64,000 nt of DNA. Source: Methylococcaceae bacterium (GTDB lineage: Bacteria; Pseudomonadota; Gammaproteobacteria; Methylococcales; Methylomonadaceae). The DNA lies in NCBI GenBank assembly GCA_030693065.1, contig JAUYBL010000021.1:39901-103900 (forward strand), in the 5' to 3' direction. Shown here piece after piece: positions 1-8,983 of the stretch. Position 1 is the stretch's first letter. Each line of letters starts with the position of its first letter. The position numbers and the translations under genes are program-made. Under the pieces are notes generated by a model that saw nothing but the letters and a program-made list of their open reading frames with translations, was not told where the DNA came from and did no database searches.

Positions 1-1
1 A

Positions 2-76
2 AAAGATATAAGTCCACAATTGCCTGAATATATACCAGGAAAAACTATCGTTTCTAAAACCCTTATAACTAACTAA
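2..76 (+). CDS. Possible 3' end of an upstream gene (partial)
   Basis: A frame open from the window edge for 24 codons ends in TAA at 74-76. The stop overlaps the Shine-Dalgarno sequence (AAAGGAG) of the following gmd gene, as expected for an operon neighbour. The stretch is too short to assign to a family, and 24 open codons can arise by chance. It is reported only as a plausible gene end, probably of the same polysaccharide locus. Confidence 0.3.
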   Translation, partial: KDISPQLPEYIPGKTIVSKTLITN

Positions 77-86
77 AGGAGTTAGA

Positions 87-1208
87 GTGAGTAATAAAAG
101 AGCATTAATAACCGGAATAACCGGACAAGATGGATCATATCTGGCTGAGTTATTGCTGGCTAAAGGATACGAAGTGCATGGTATAAAACGGCGTTCGTCG
201 TTATTTAATACCGAGAGAGTTGATCATATTTATCAGGATCCTCATGCTGCTAATCCTAAGTTTTATCTTCATTATGGTGATTTGTCAGATAGCTCTAATT
301 TAACCAGAATTTTAAGTGAAACTCAGCCTGACGAAGTTTATAACTTGGGTGCTATGAGTCATGTGGCGGTGTCGTTTGAATCACCTGAATACACCGCTGA
401 TGTTGATGGCATCGGCACTTTGCGTTTGCTTGAGGCGATTAGATTTTTGAAGCTAGAAAAGAAAACCCGTTTTTATCAAGCCTCAACCTCCGAACTTTAC
501 GGATTAGTACAAGAAATACCTCAAAAGGAAACCACACCATTTTACCCGCGTTCGCCTTATGCGGTTGCCAAGCTTTATGCTTATTGGATTACGGTGAATT
601 ACCGCGAGGCCTACGGTATGTATGCCTGCAACGGTATTTTGTTTAACCATGAATCACCGCGCCGCGGCGAAACCTTCGTTACTCGTAAAATCACTCGTGC
701 CCTAAGCAACATTGCCATGGGCCTTGAACAATGTTTGTTCATGGGGAACATGGATTCGCTCAGAGATTGGGGGCATGCCAAAGATTATGTGCGCATGCAG
801 TGGATGATGTTGCAACAAGAGCAGCCTGAAGATTTTGTTATTGCAACTGGGGTTCAATATTCAGTAAGACAATTTATTGAGCTGTCTGCCAAGGAGCTTG
901 GTGTGACATTGCGTTGGGATGGGCAGGGGGTTGAGGAAAAAGGTTATGTTGACACCATTGAAGGCAATAATGCGCCAGGCTTAAAAATTGGTCAAAACAT
1001 CGTCGCTATTGATCCGCGTTATTTTAGACCTGCAGAAGTTGAAACCTTATTAGGCGACCCGACTCGTGCAAAGGAAAGACTGGGCTGGGTGCCGCAGATT
1101 ACCTTGCAGGAAATGATCGCTGAAATGGTTGCGTATGATCTCGAACAGGCTAGAAAACATGCTTTACTAAAGGATCAGGGGTATAACGTCGCTATTACTA
1201 GAGAATAA
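87..1208 (+). CDS. gmd: GDP-mannose 4,6-dehydratase
   Basis: Converts GDP-D-mannose to GDP-4-keto-6-deoxymannose in the cytoplasm, the first committed step to GDP-L-fucose and related deoxysugars. The 373-residue product is full length. An N-terminal Rossmann motif ([10 protein letters not shown], residues 10-19) binds NADP. The extended-SDR catalytic set is present as T134, E136, Y158 and K162, in STSELYG and YAVAK contexts. The start is GTG at 87, preceded by AAAGGAG. Its stop overlaps the start of fcl by one base, so the two are translationally coupled. The pair supplies GDP-fucose for lipopolysaccharide or exopolysaccharide. Confidence 0.97.
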   Translation: MSNKRALITGITGQDGSYLAELLLAKGYEVHGIKRRSSLFNTERVDHIYQDPHAANPKFYLHYGDLSDSSNLTRILSETQPDEVYNLGAMSHVAVSFESPEYTADVDGIGTLRLLEAIRFLKLEKKTRFYQASTSELYGLVQEIPQKETTPFYPRSPYAVAKLYAYWITVNYREAYGMYACNGILFNHESPRRGETFVTRKITRALSNIAMGLEQCLFMGNMDSLRDWGHAKDYVRMQWMMLQQEQPEDFVIATGVQYSVRQFIELSAKELGVTLRWDGQGVEEKGYVDTIEGNNAPGLKIGQNIVAIDPRYFRPAEVETLLGDPTRAKERLGWVPQITLQEMIAEMVAYDLEQARKHALLKDQGYNVAITRE

Positions 1209-2185
1209 TGATGTCGGAAATAAGTCAGAAAATTTATTTAGCTGGGCATCGCGGTATGGTAGGAGCTGCCATTCTTTCTCAATTAAATGATAGTGGTTAC
1301 AAGAATGTTGTTGTCCGGACCCACGCTGAGCTTAATTTAACAGACCAAGCTGCTGTGCGAGATTTCATGCAGCAGGAAAGACCGGATTATGTAATTTTAG
1401 CCGCTGCAAAAGTCGGTGGCATACATGCCAACAACGAATATCCGGCTGAATTTATTTATCAAAACCTGATGATGGAAGCCAACGTGATTCATCAAGCATG
1501 GGCAGCAGGTTGTGCGTCTTTACTGTTTTTGGGTAGCTCCTGTATTTACCCAAAGCTGGTTGCACAACCGATGCCTGAAAATGCTTTGTTGACAGGCACT
1601 TTGGAAGCTACCAATGAGCCTTATGCAATAGCTAAAATTGCTGGGATTAAATTATGTGAGTCATACAATCGTCAGTATGGCACGGATTACCGCTCAGTCA
1701 TGCCAACTAATCTGTATGGCCCAAATGATAATTTTCACCTTGAAAATAGCCATGTTATTCCGGCCATGATCAGAAAATTTCATGACGCTAAAGCAGCGAA
1801 TGCGCCTACTGTTACTTTATGGGGCACTGGTAAGGCTATGCGTGAATTTCTTCATGTGCATGATATGGCTGCTGCTTGTTTGCATGTTTTGGGTTTGAGT
1901 AAACATTGTTATCAAGCCAGTACCGAACCGATGTTATCGCACCTAAACGTCGGTACAGGTGAAGACGTAACTATTCGCGAATTGGCAGAAACTATTCAAA
2001 AAGTGGTAGGTTTTCAAGGTGAAATTATTTGGGACGACACTAAGCCCGATGGTACGCCTAGAAAACTGATGAATGTCGATAAACTCAAATCACTCGGATG
2101 GCAGCCACATATAAACTTGACCGAAGGGCTGGTCAGTACCTATCGCTGGTTTCTTGACCATCAAGGCGAGTTTAAAGCGCAGTAA
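1208..2185 (+). CDS. fcl: GDP-L-fucose synthase
   Basis: Bifunctional epimerase/reductase that turns GDP-4-keto-6-deoxymannose, the Gmd product, into GDP-L-fucose. The Rossmann motif GHRGMVG lies at residues 13-19. The active site is visible as S110/S111 and C112 (GSSCIYP) with Y139 and K143 (YAIAK). Two adjacent ATG codons at 1208 and 1211 could both start the protein; the first overlaps the gmd stop by one base. At about 325 residues it matches the family length. It is also known as wcaG. The downstream 77 bp spacer holds a palindrome. Confidence 0.96.
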   Translation: MMSEISQKIYLAGHRGMVGAAILSQLNDSGYKNVVVRTHAELNLTDQAAVRDFMQQERPDYVILAAAKVGGIHANNEYPAEFIYQNLMMEANVIHQAWAAGCASLLFLGSSCIYPKLVAQPMPENALLTGTLEATNEPYAIAKIAGIKLCESYNRQYGTDYRSVMPTNLYGPNDNFHLENSHVIPAMIRKFHDAKAANAPTVTLWGTGKAMREFLHVHDMAAACLHVLGLSKHCYQASTEPMLSHLNVGTGEDVTIRELAETIQKVVGFQGEIIWDDTKPDGTPRKLMNVDKLKSLGWQPHINLTEGLVSTYRWFLDHQGEFKAQ

Positions 2186-2202
2186 AATAAAAGTCCTATT
2201 TC

Positions 2203-2233
2203 ACTCGTTTCTTGGCTAAGGCTGGAAACGAGT
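2203..2233. repeat. Palindrome between fcl and the phosphohexomutase gene
   Basis: A perfect 9 bp inverted repeat, ACTCGTTTC (2203-2211) with GAAACGAGT (2225-2233), encloses a 13 bp loop. No T-tract follows, so it is a poor intrinsic terminator. It may be a dispersed palindromic element or an mRNA processing or stability hairpin between operon genes. Confidence 0.5.
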
Positions 2234-2262
2234 CTCTATGTCTCCCAAGCAAGTAAGTCAGA

Positions 2263-4005
2263 ATGACCACGTCTCCACAAAATTCACTACGCCAGCGTCT
2301 CAATTACGAGCCGCAAGCATTGCAATTTGGTACCAGCGGCAGAAGGGGGCTGGTTGTTAATTTGACTCAACTAGAGGTGTTTATTAATGCCGTTGCTGAG
2401 TTGGAATTTCTGCAGTCACTGCCGAAAACTGAAGGTGGCATAGTTAGGGGTGAAGAGTTTTTTTATGCCCGTGACTTGCGCCCTAGTTCCAGTGCATATG
2501 TACCTGAGCAACAAGGTCGCGGCGAATTGGCGCAAACTATCGAGCAAGCCATCATTCATGTGGGGATGAAAGCAGTCAATCTCGGGCAAATTCCCACGCC
2601 GGCACTCACTCATTACGCCTTGCTGCAAGATAAGGGCAGCATGATGATTACCGGCAGTCATATCCCATTTGATCGCAACGGCTACAAAACCAACACGTCA
2701 AAAGGCGAATTACTTAAGCAACATGAGCAGCCGGTTAATGAAAAAGTAAATCAGGTTAGGCAACGCTTTTACCAACAAGAGTTTGCCGATTCTTTATTTG
2801 ATGAAAACGGACGTTTTAAATCCGGCACAAAACAATTATCGGTTGAACAGTCTGATGCGGCAGAAGCTTATCGGCAACGCTATGTAAATTTTTTTGGCAG
2901 TGATGCTCTGTCAGATCTGCGGCTATTGGTTTATCAGCACTCGGCGGTCGGTCGCGATCTTTTGGTTGAAATTCTGTGCGCATTGGGTGCCGAAGTCGTT
3001 ACCGTGGGGCGTAGCGAAACATTTGTACCCATCGATACCGAAAACATGGATGCTGAGCAAGTGGCGGGTATCCAATATTTATATAACCAAGCATCCGCAG
3101 AGCATGGGCAATTTGACGCTATTGTTTCTACCGATGGCGACAGTGACAGGCCTTTGCTATTGGGTATTGATGATCAATCAGCAGTTGTGCGTTTTTTTGG
3201 TGGCGATTTGGTCGGCATGCTCACAGCCGAATTACTGGGCGCCGATGCAGTGGTCGTGCCGATAAGCAGCAATGACGGCATTGATAGAGGCAGCCTGAAA
3301 GATATTGTTGAGCCGAAAACCCGCATTGGATCTCCATACGTAATCGCTGGCATGGAGCAGGCGCTGGTGCGCGGTAAACAATCGGTTTGTGGATGGGAAG
3401 CTAACGGAGGTTTTCTTACCGGCTCTGATATTTGCTGGAAAAATCGCCTTCTGACAGCTCTGCCAACGCGTGACGCCGTGTTGCCTATTGTGGCGGTATT
3501 GTTCTTGACCAAACTAGATGGTGTGGCTCTACCCTTGCTGTTTAGTCGTTTGCCTAAACGTTTCAGTCGGGCTGGTTTAATCAAGCAATTTCCAAGAACT
3601 TTGGGATTGAGTGTCGTTAAGCGATTTTCGCCGGCAGATACAGCAATAAAGACAGCGATTTTTTCAGATGAAAAAATCGCTGTCTGGGATTTGAACGAAC
3701 AGATAACTGTATCCACAAGTGAAGATAACGAGGCATTGAAGTGCATTAAACAACAATTGGCTCAAGTTTTTACTCCTGTACTTGGCTTTGGGTGCATTGA
3801 GCGGATCAACTACACAGACGGAGTGCGCATTTACTTTGGTAATGGCGATGTTGCGCATATTCGTCCTTCTGGCAACGCTGATGAGCTTAGGTTATATGCA
3901 GTTGCGGATAGTCAGGAGCGGGCTGACGTAATTGCAGAATTAGCTGTTGCAGGATCTGAAGGGTTGTTGCGTAAATTGGCCGAATTAGTATCGTTGGAAT
4001 TTTGA
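2263..4005 (+). CDS. Phosphomannomutase/phosphoglucomutase-family alpha-D-phosphohexomutase
   Basis: Predicted to interconvert hexose 6- and 1-phosphates, most likely mannose-6-P to mannose-1-P, the precursor of the GDP-mannose used by the upstream gmd and fcl. All four family loops are present but variant: TSGRRG (24-29); the phosphoserine loop TGSHIP with S132, usually TASHNP; the metal loop DGDSDR (291-296); the sugar loop EANGG (379-383), usually GEXSGH; and the phosphate loop RPSGN (534-538). At 580 residues it is longer than typical 450-460 residue bacterial PMM/PGM enzymes, so it belongs to a divergent subgroup. ATG at 2263 was chosen because the family motif begins about 24 residues later. 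The substrate is inferred from neighbours. Confidence 0.88.
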   Translation: MTTSPQNSLRQRLNYEPQALQFGTSGRRGLVVNLTQLEVFINAVAELEFLQSLPKTEGGIVRGEEFFYARDLRPSSSAYVPEQQGRGELAQTIEQAIIHVGMKAVNLGQIPTPALTHYALLQDKGSMMITGSHIPFDRNGYKTNTSKGELLKQHEQPVNEKVNQVRQRFYQQEFADSLFDENGRFKSGTKQLSVEQSDAAEAYRQRYVNFFGSDALSDLRLLVYQHSAVGRDLLVEILCALGAEVVTVGRSETFVPIDTENMDAEQVAGIQYLYNQASAEHGQFDAIVSTDGDSDRPLLLGIDDQSAVVRFFGGDLVGMLTAELLGADAVVVPISSNDGIDRGSLKDIVEPKTRIGSPYVIAGMEQALVRGKQSVCGWEANGGFLTGSDICWKNRLLTALPTRDAVLPIVAVLFLTKLDGVALPLLFSRLPKRFSRAGLIKQFPRTLGLSVVKRFSPADTAIKTAIFSDEKIAVWDLNEQITVSTSEDNEALKCIKQQLAQVFTPVLGFGCIERINYTDGVRIYFGNGDVAHIRPSGNADELRLYAVADSQERADVIAELAVAGSEGLLRKLAELVSLEF

Positions 4006-4246
4006 AAAATTGGGCGTATTAAGTAATTTTGACCAAAAAAATCATTGTTATTTAGATTCCACTTGAAATGTTTTTTCATCGTGGTAAGTTGAAACACCTT
4101 TTAGTATATTTATCCATAATGACAAATTGTATATTCGATTATGTATTTTTTTAGTTTGACTTAGATAAGTTTACTTTGTTGGTATCAATTTAATTTATTT
4201 TAAGTTGATAAATATAATAAAAATTATAACTTTATGAGGATAAGAG

Positions 4247-4726
4247 ATGGCTGATGAACAAAACACTAATCAATCTCCAGAGACAGAAAATGCTGGCTCG
4301 AATGGGCTAACCGCTTCGTTATTAGCACTAAAAGAAAGTAATCCGAAAGTTTTTTTTGGAGCAATTGGTGGGATTTTTATTTTAGTTGCAATAGTTTTAT
4401 TTAGTGGTGGCGGTTCTAATCCGATACCTAGTGCGGCACCTAAAAATCTTGTGATTGGGCAGAAATATACATTGAAAAATCCTAATGCTTACGAAGTGGC
4501 TTCCCCCATAAGATTGGTTACAGTCCCAGGCGCAATAGCTGCTTATGATGACAGCGAAGACGAAACAAAAAAAGAAGCATGCAGACAAATCCAGCAAGGA
4601 TCAGCGGTGTTGCTTACAGAATTGCAAGATGCTTACGGTAAGAAAAACGTCTTTAGCAAAGTTAAAATCGAAGATGGTGAGTGTAAAGGTAGCGAAGGTT
4701 GGGTTTTATCTATTGATGTACAATAA
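4247..4726 (+). CDS. Uncharacterised single-pass membrane protein
   Basis: A 159-residue protein of no recognised family. A polar, Asn/Glu/Ser-rich N-terminus of about 35 residues is followed by one hydrophobic segment near residues 37-54 (GAIGGIFILVAIVLFSGGG). The rest, about 100 residues, is soluble with two cysteines and probably faces the periplasm. The start is ATG 4247 after a GAGGATAAGAG ribosome site. It stands alone, with 241 bp of AT-rich sequence upstream and the tRNA-Gly promoter directly downstream. A TATAAT at 4213-4218 could be its -10 box. No function is proposed. Confidence 0.75.
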   Translation: MADEQNTNQSPETENAGSNGLTASLLALKESNPKVFFGAIGGIFILVAIVLFSGGGSNPIPSAAPKNLVIGQKYTLKNPNAYEVASPIRLVTVPGAIAAYDDSEDETKKEACRQIQQGSAVLLTELQDAYGKKNVFSKVKIEDGECKGSEGWVLSIDVQ

Positions 4727-4740
4727 CTAAAAAATAAAGA

Positions 4741-4768
4741 TTGACGACATCAAAAAAAAAACTATAAT
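4741..4768 (+). promoter_or_regulatory. Sigma-70 promoter of tRNA-Gly
   Basis: TTGACG (4741-4746) and a perfect TATAAT (4763-4768) are separated by 16 bp. Transcription would start about 12 bases before the tRNA at 4787. Confidence 0.8.
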
Positions 4769-4786
4769 AACCAAACAAGTTAAGAC

Positions 4787-4861
4787 GCGGGAATAGCTCA
4801 GTGGTAGAGCACAACCTTGCCAAGGTTGGGGTCGCGAGTTCGAATCTCGTTTCCCGCTCCA
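4787..4861 (+). tRNA. tRNA-Gly (anticodon GCC)
   Basis: The acceptor stem GCGGGAA pairs with TTCCCGC. The anticodon stem CAACC/GGTTG frames the loop TTGCCAA with anticodon GCC. The T arm carries GTTCGAATC. The 3' CCA is encoded at 4859-4861. It has its own promoter at 4741-4768 and is followed by a terminator-like hairpin. Confidence 0.97.
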
Positions 4862-4870
4862 AAAATTTTA

Positions 4871-4897
4871 AAAGCCGCGAATTTCGCGGCTTTTTTA
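4871..4897 (+). terminator. Terminator-like hairpin between tRNA-Gly and tRNA-Cys
   Basis: A perfect 10 bp stem, AAAGCCGCGA (4871-4880) with TCGCGGCTTT (4884-4893), has a 3 base loop and is followed by a T-run to 4896. It has all features of an intrinsic terminator, yet tRNA-Cys begins 16 bases later without an evident promoter of its own. Confidence 0.8.
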
Positions 4898-4912
4898 TTT
4901 AGCATGAATATT

Positions 4913-4986
4913 GGCTGCGTAGCAAAATGGTTATGCAGTGGCCTGCAAAGCCATCTACGGCGGTTCGATTCCGCCCGCAGCCTCCA
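4913..4986 (+). tRNA. tRNA-Cys (anticodon GCA)
   Basis: The acceptor stem GGCTGCG pairs with CGCAGCC. The anticodon stem TGGCC/GGCCA-type pairing presents CTGCAAA with anticodon GCA. The T arm is GGTTCGATTCC and CCA is encoded at 4984-4986. It lies 51 bases after tRNA-Gly, beyond a terminator-like hairpin. Confidence 0.95.
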
Positions 4987-5018
4987 CACTAAGTTTTAAG
5001 ACATCCAAAAGTGTAAAA

Positions 5019-5050
5019 AACCCGCAAGTTATATGACTTGCGGGTTTTTT
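5019..5050 (+). terminator. Intrinsic terminator after tRNA-Cys
   Basis: The stem AACCCGCAAGT (5019-5029) pairs perfectly with ACTTGCGGGTT (5036-5046) around the loop TATATG, followed by a T-run to 5050. Confidence 0.92.
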
Positions 5051-5084
5051 ATTGTCCAGTGGAATGCGATAAGGTGGTGATTTC

Positions 5085-5112
5085 TTGACCCCTGCTTAAT
5101 GAATGCGATAAT
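5085..5112 (+). promoter_or_regulatory. Probable sigma-70 promoter of the rhodanese gene
   Basis: TTGACC (5085-5090) and GATAAT (5107-5112) lie 16 bp apart, upstream of the ATG at 5168. No experimental support. Confidence 0.6.
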
Positions 5113-5167
5113 AGATCCCTTTAGAGTTTAGTGGTGTTGATTTTTTAAAGGTTTGCAAAGGGTTACA

Positions 5168-5560
5168 ATGATAGAAAATTTAGTTCCACAAGAAGCCTGG
5201 GAAGTATTGCAAAGCAATGCATGTGCTGTGTTGGTGGATGTTAGAAGTAAGGTCGAGCATGCTTTTGTAGGTCATCCGCCGAGTGCGATCCACATCGCCT
5301 GGAAAGAAGCGCCGGACTGGCAAGTTAATAATCAATTCGTTGCTGAAGTTAAAAAAGTGGTGGCTAATCCCAATGCCCCGATATTGTTGTTGTGTCGAAG
5401 TGGCCAGCGTTCACTGGATGCTGCAAAGGCTCTTGAAAATGCTGGTTATCAGCATCTCATTAATATCGTGGATGGATTTGAAGGCCCTTTGGATGCAAAC
5501 AAACATCGGGGTAATTTGGCTGGTTGGCGTTTTGTCGGCTTGCCTTGGGAGCAAAGTTAA
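5168..5560 (+). CDS. Rhodanese-domain sulfurtransferase
   Basis: A single-domain rhodanese of 130 residues that probably carries a persulfide on its active-site cysteine and donates sulfane sulfur or detoxifies sulfur species. The active-site loop CRSGQRS starts at C76 in LLLCRSGQRS, and the DVR motif near residues 24-26 is typical. ATG 5168 is preferred to an in-frame TTG at 5153 because AAAGGGTT sits just upstream of the ATG. The gene is monocistronic, with its own promoter and typA 157 bp downstream. The sulfur acceptor cannot be read from context. There is no signal peptide, so it is cytoplasmic. Confidence 0.9.
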   Translation: MIENLVPQEAWEVLQSNACAVLVDVRSKVEHAFVGHPPSAIHIAWKEAPDWQVNNQFVAEVKKVVANPNAPILLLCRSGQRSLDAAKALENAGYQHLINIVDGFEGPLDANKHRGNLAGWRFVGLPWEQS

Positions 5561-5717
5561 TTTCATTTTCAAGTTGGACCTAAGCCGGGCGCGTCCAACG
5601 CAATCTAAACCGTTAGTTTAATGGCTTAATGCCATTGTTTCTTCCTCCCCGCACAATCGCCAGTGCCTGTACTAGGCTTGGTCAGTCTGTTTATTAAAAC
5701 CTTAGAGTATTCATAAC

Positions 5718-7529
5718 GTGATCGAAAAATTAAGAAATATTGCCATTATTGCGCACGTTGACCACGGTAAAACTACCCTGGTTGACAAGTTGTTACAACA
5801 ATCGGGTACTTTTGCCTCACATAGCAAAGTTACTGAGCGCATTATGGATTCCAACGATCTTGAAAAAGAACGTGGTATTACTATCTTGGCGAAAAATACC
5901 GCGCTGGATTGGAATGGTTACCATATTAATATCGTAGATACCCCGGGTCACGCCGACTTTGGTGGTGAAGTTGAGCGGGTGTTATCCATGGTGGATTCGG
6001 TATTGTTGTTAGTTGATGCGGTTGATGGCCCTATGCCGCAAACTCGATTTGTAACGCAAAAAGCCTTTGCTTTAGGTCTGAAGCCCATCGTCGTTATCAA
6101 TAAAATTGACCGTCCAGGCGCGCGTCCGGACTGGGTGGTTGATCAAACGTTTGATTTATTTGATCGTCTTGGTGCGACTGATGAGCAATTGGATTTTCCT
6201 ATTGTTTATGCCTCAGCAATTAATGGTTATGCTGGATTAGAATCCACAACAAGTGGTGGTGACATGACGCCACTTTTCCAGACTATCGTTGATAAAGTAA
6301 GCCCGCCACCGGTTAATGTCGATGGGCCATTCCAAATGCAGGTGTCGAGTTTAGATTACAATACTTATGTGGGCATTATAGGAATTGGACGTATTCAGCG
6401 CGGTACCATTAAGCCAAATCAGCAGCTTGTAATTGTGAACAGAGAAGGTGTCGAACGCAAAGGGCGTATGTTACAAGTGTTCGGCTTTCATGGCTTGGAT
6501 CGTGTCGAGGTTGCTGAGGCGCGTGCAGGCGATATTATTGCTTTTGCCGGGATTGAAAAACTAGAGATTTCTGACACGATTTGTAGCCCTGAGTTGGTAG
6601 AAAGTATGCCGCCATTGTCAGTTGATGAGCCGACAGTGACGATGACTTTCCAAGTTAATAACTCTCCATTTGCTGGCAAAGAGGGTAAATTTGTTACTAC
6701 TCGTCAAATTCGCGATCGTTTAGAAAAAGAGTTGCAACATAATGTCGCGCTTAAAGTTGAAGATACTGGGGACCCAGATAAGTTTAAAGTGTCAGGCCGT
6801 GGCGAATTGCATTTGTCGGTATTAATTGAAAATATGCGTCGCGAAGGCTTTGAAATGGGCGTGTCTCGCCCAGAAGTAATTTTGAAAGAAATTGATGGCA
6901 AGAAATGTGAACCCTATGAAATGGTTACCATTGAAGTAGAAGAAGAGCATCAAGGCACAATCATGGAAAAGTTGGGCGAACGTAAAGCCGATTTGACCAA
7001 TATGGTTCCAGATGGTAAAGGCCGAATTCGTTTGGAGTACATGATGCCTTCACGCGGTTTGATCGGTTTTCAAACTGAGTTTATGACAGCGACCTCTGGT
7101 TCTGGTTTGCTTTACCACGTTTTTGATCATTATGGTCCAATGAAAGCCGGGGATGTTGGAAATCGACTGCGCGGAGTTATGATTTCAATGGTGTCTGGTA
7201 AGGCGGTAACTTACTCTTTGCATCCGCTGCAAGAGCGTGGTGAATTGCTATTGGTGAACGGTGATGAGGTCTATGAAGGCATGTTAGTAGGTCTACATTC
7301 TCGCAGTAATGATTTGTGCGTCAATCCTTGTAAACCCAAGCAATTAACTAACGTGCGTGCATCAGGGACTGATGAAAGTTTGGTATTGGCGCGAATTCAA
7401 AAATTAACCTTGGAACAAGCTTTGGAGTTTATTGCTGAAGATGAATTGGTCGAAGTGACGCCAAAATCTATTCGTTTACGCAAGAAATTCTTGACCGAAA
7501 ACGAGCGTAAGAGAGCTTCTAAAAATTAA
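5718..7529 (+). CDS. typA: Translational GTPase TypA/BipA
   Basis: A ribosome-binding GTPase of the EF-G/LepA class, involved in 50S assembly and stress adaptation. At 603 residues it is full length. The G1 motif AHVDHGKTT (12-20), a DTPGH G3 motif and NKID G4 motif are intact, followed by beta-barrel, EF-G III/V-like domains and the BipA-specific C-terminal domain. The start is GTG at 5718, consistent with the conserved N-terminus [16 protein letters not shown]. It is separated from the rhodanese gene by 157 bp and is followed by a strong hairpin. Confidence 0.97.
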   Translation: MIEKLRNIAIIAHVDHGKTTLVDKLLQQSGTFASHSKVTERIMDSNDLEKERGITILAKNTALDWNGYHINIVDTPGHADFGGEVERVLSMVDSVLLLVDAVDGPMPQTRFVTQKAFALGLKPIVVINKIDRPGARPDWVVDQTFDLFDRLGATDEQLDFPIVYASAINGYAGLESTTSGGDMTPLFQTIVDKVSPPPVNVDGPFQMQVSSLDYNTYVGIIGIGRIQRGTIKPNQQLVIVNREGVERKGRMLQVFGFHGLDRVEVAEARAGDIIAFAGIEKLEISDTICSPELVESMPPLSVDEPTVTMTFQVNNSPFAGKEGKFVTTRQIRDRLEKELQHNVALKVEDTGDPDKFKVSGRGELHLSVLIENMRREGFEMGVSRPEVILKEIDGKKCEPYEMVTIEVEEEHQGTIMEKLGERKADLTNMVPDGKGRIRLEYMMPSRGLIGFQTEFMTATSGSGLLYHVFDHYGPMKAGDVGNRLRGVMISMVSGKAVTYSLHPLQERGELLLVNGDEVYEGMLVGLHSRSNDLCVNPCKPKQLTNVRASGTDESLVLARIQKLTLEQALEFIAEDELVEVTPKSIRLRKKFLTENERKRASKN

Positions 7530-7537
7530 TCCTCAAA

Positions 7538-7579
7538 CTGTTTAACCGGCACTGAAATTTGTTAGTGCCGGTTAAACAG
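7538..7579 (+). terminator. Strong hairpin after typA
   Basis: A perfect 16 bp inverted repeat, CTGTTTAACCGGCACT (7538-7553) and its complement (7564-7579), has a 10 base loop. No clean T-tract follows, so it may terminate weakly or protect the typA mRNA 3' end. Confidence 0.75.
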
Positions 7580-7693
7580 GTAGATCTTAAAGATAAATGA
7601 TCTAGACCTAGCTTATTCCGAACATTCGCTGCGCAATATCTGTAACTCATAGTAAAATCTCGATAGTCTTTAAATCTCCTTACATTCACACTC

Positions 7694-8287
7694 ATGGCTC
7701 AACGCATTGCTCAAGTCGAGCGCAAAACACTCGAAACTCAAATTAATATTGGTATCAATCTTGATGGTACGGGTAAGTCAAATTTTGCCATCGGCGTGCC
7801 CTTTCTGGAGCATATGCTTGATCAGATTGCTAGGCATGGCTTGATAGATATGGATATTCGAGCACAAGGCGATTTACATATTGATGATCATCATACAGTT
7901 GAAGATGTGGGTATTACCTTAGGGCAGGCTTTTGCAAAAGCTATCGGTGATAAAAAGGGTATTTATCGTTATGGTCATGCCTATGTGCCGTTGGATGAAG
8001 CTTTGTCGAGAGTAGTGATTGATTTTTCTGGTCGCCCCGGATTGTTTTATGAGGTCACTTATCCCAAGGCTAGAATTGGCAGCTTCGATGTCGATTTATT
8101 CCGTGAGTTTTTTCAGGGCTTTGTCAATCATGCTGGCGTAACCCTGCATATTGATAATCTCAAAGGTAGCAACGCTCATCATGTCGCTGAAACCATTTTT
8201 AAAGCTATGGGGCGTGCGATTCGCATGGCAATTACTCCGGACGAACGTATGGCAGGCATGATGCCTTCCACAAAAGGTAGTCTTTAA
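7694..8287 (+). CDS. hisB: Imidazoleglycerol-phosphate dehydratase
   Basis: Catalyses the dehydration of imidazole-glycerol phosphate to imidazole-acetol phosphate in histidine synthesis. This is the monofunctional 197-residue form, lacking the N-terminal histidinol phosphatase fused in enterobacteria. The Mn-binding motifs are DDHHTVED (64-71) and a second HHVAE motif near residue 160. ATG 7694 begins the conserved N-terminus. It is the first of six his genes (hisB-H-A-F-I-E), with 18 bp to hisH. hisG, hisD and hisC are absent from the window, so the pathway is split on the chromosome. Confidence 0.97.
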   Translation: MAQRIAQVERKTLETQINIGINLDGTGKSNFAIGVPFLEHMLDQIARHGLIDMDIRAQGDLHIDDHHTVEDVGITLGQAFAKAIGDKKGIYRYGHAYVPLDEALSRVVIDFSGRPGLFYEVTYPKARIGSFDVDLFREFFQGFVNHAGVTLHIDNLKGSNAHHVAETIFKAMGRAIRMAITPDERMAGMMPSTKGSL

Positions 8288-8305
8288 TTTATCCAAAATA
8301 ACAAT

Positions 8306-8950
8306 ATGTCTTCTGTAGCCGTTATTGATTATGGAATGGGGAATTTGCATTCCATTGCTAAAGCCTTGCAACATGCAGAGCCAAATGTGAAGGTATTAGT
8401 CACATCTGATGCCGAAACTATTTTGCAAGCGGATCGAGTAGTTTTTCCTGGCGTAGGCGCGATACGCGATTGTATGCAAGCGCTTAACGAGTCTGGTTTG
8501 GCAGAAGTTATCCAAAATGTTGCCAAAGCCAAGCCGTTATTAGGTATTTGTTTAGGGATGCAAGCGCTACTGTCGGATAGTGAGGAAAATGGTGGAACTC
8601 CCTGCTTAAATATTATTTCTGGGCATGTTCGGCGTTTTTCAGAGCCTTTACAGGATGATGACGGTAAACTGTTAAAAATTCCTCATATGGGCTGGAATCA
8701 GGTACATCAAGCACAAGCTCATCCGCTCTGGAAGTCAATTGTCCAGGATAGCCGTTTTTATTTCGTTCACAGTTATTATGCCCAGCCTTATGACGCATCT
8801 GGCGTGGCCGCGACTAGTCAATACCCGGTGCCATTTGCTTGTGCCTTGGTCCAAAAGAATGTGTTCGCCGTGCAATTTCACCCGGAAAAAAGTCAAACAG
8901 CTGGCTTGCAGCTGCTGAAAAACTTTTTACACTGGGATGGTCATCTTTAA
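8306..8950 (+). CDS. hisH: Imidazole glycerol phosphate synthase, glutaminase subunit
   Basis: The class I glutamine amidotransferase partner of HisF; it releases ammonia that is channelled to the HisF active site. The catalytic triad is visible as C82 in GICLGMQ and H192/E194 in FHPEKS. The length of 214 residues is slightly above the usual 200. It lies between hisB and hisA in the same direction, and its partner hisF is two genes downstream. The N-terminus (VAVIDYGMGNLHS) is the family consensus, supporting ATG 8306. Confidence 0.97.
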   Translation: MSSVAVIDYGMGNLHSIAKALQHAEPNVKVLVTSDAETILQADRVVFPGVGAIRDCMQALNESGLAEVIQNVAKAKPLLGICLGMQALLSDSEENGGTPCLNIISGHVRRFSEPLQDDDGKLLKIPHMGWNQVHQAQAHPLWKSIVQDSRFYFVHSYYAQPYDASGVAATSQYPVPFACALVQKNVFAVQFHPEKSQTAGLQLLKNFLHWDGHL

Positions 8951-8983
8951 AATTTATACTCCGCTGTTGAGGACTTGCTAGCT

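Noticed and set aside
3174..3746. 190-residue minus-strand frame across the phosphohexomutase gene
   Set aside because: Antisense shadow of a gene with all family motifs, no domain and no ribosome site.
4798..4999. Open frames across the two tRNA genes, both strands
   Set aside because: They cover tRNA-Gly, the hairpin and tRNA-Cys, which fold and have encoded CCA ends. The peptides are tRNA shadows commonly misannotated as proteins.
5573..5599. Terminator after the rhodanese gene
   Set aside because: GTTGGAC and GTCCAAC form a weak seven-base-pair hairpin without a T-tract, so it is not called a terminator.
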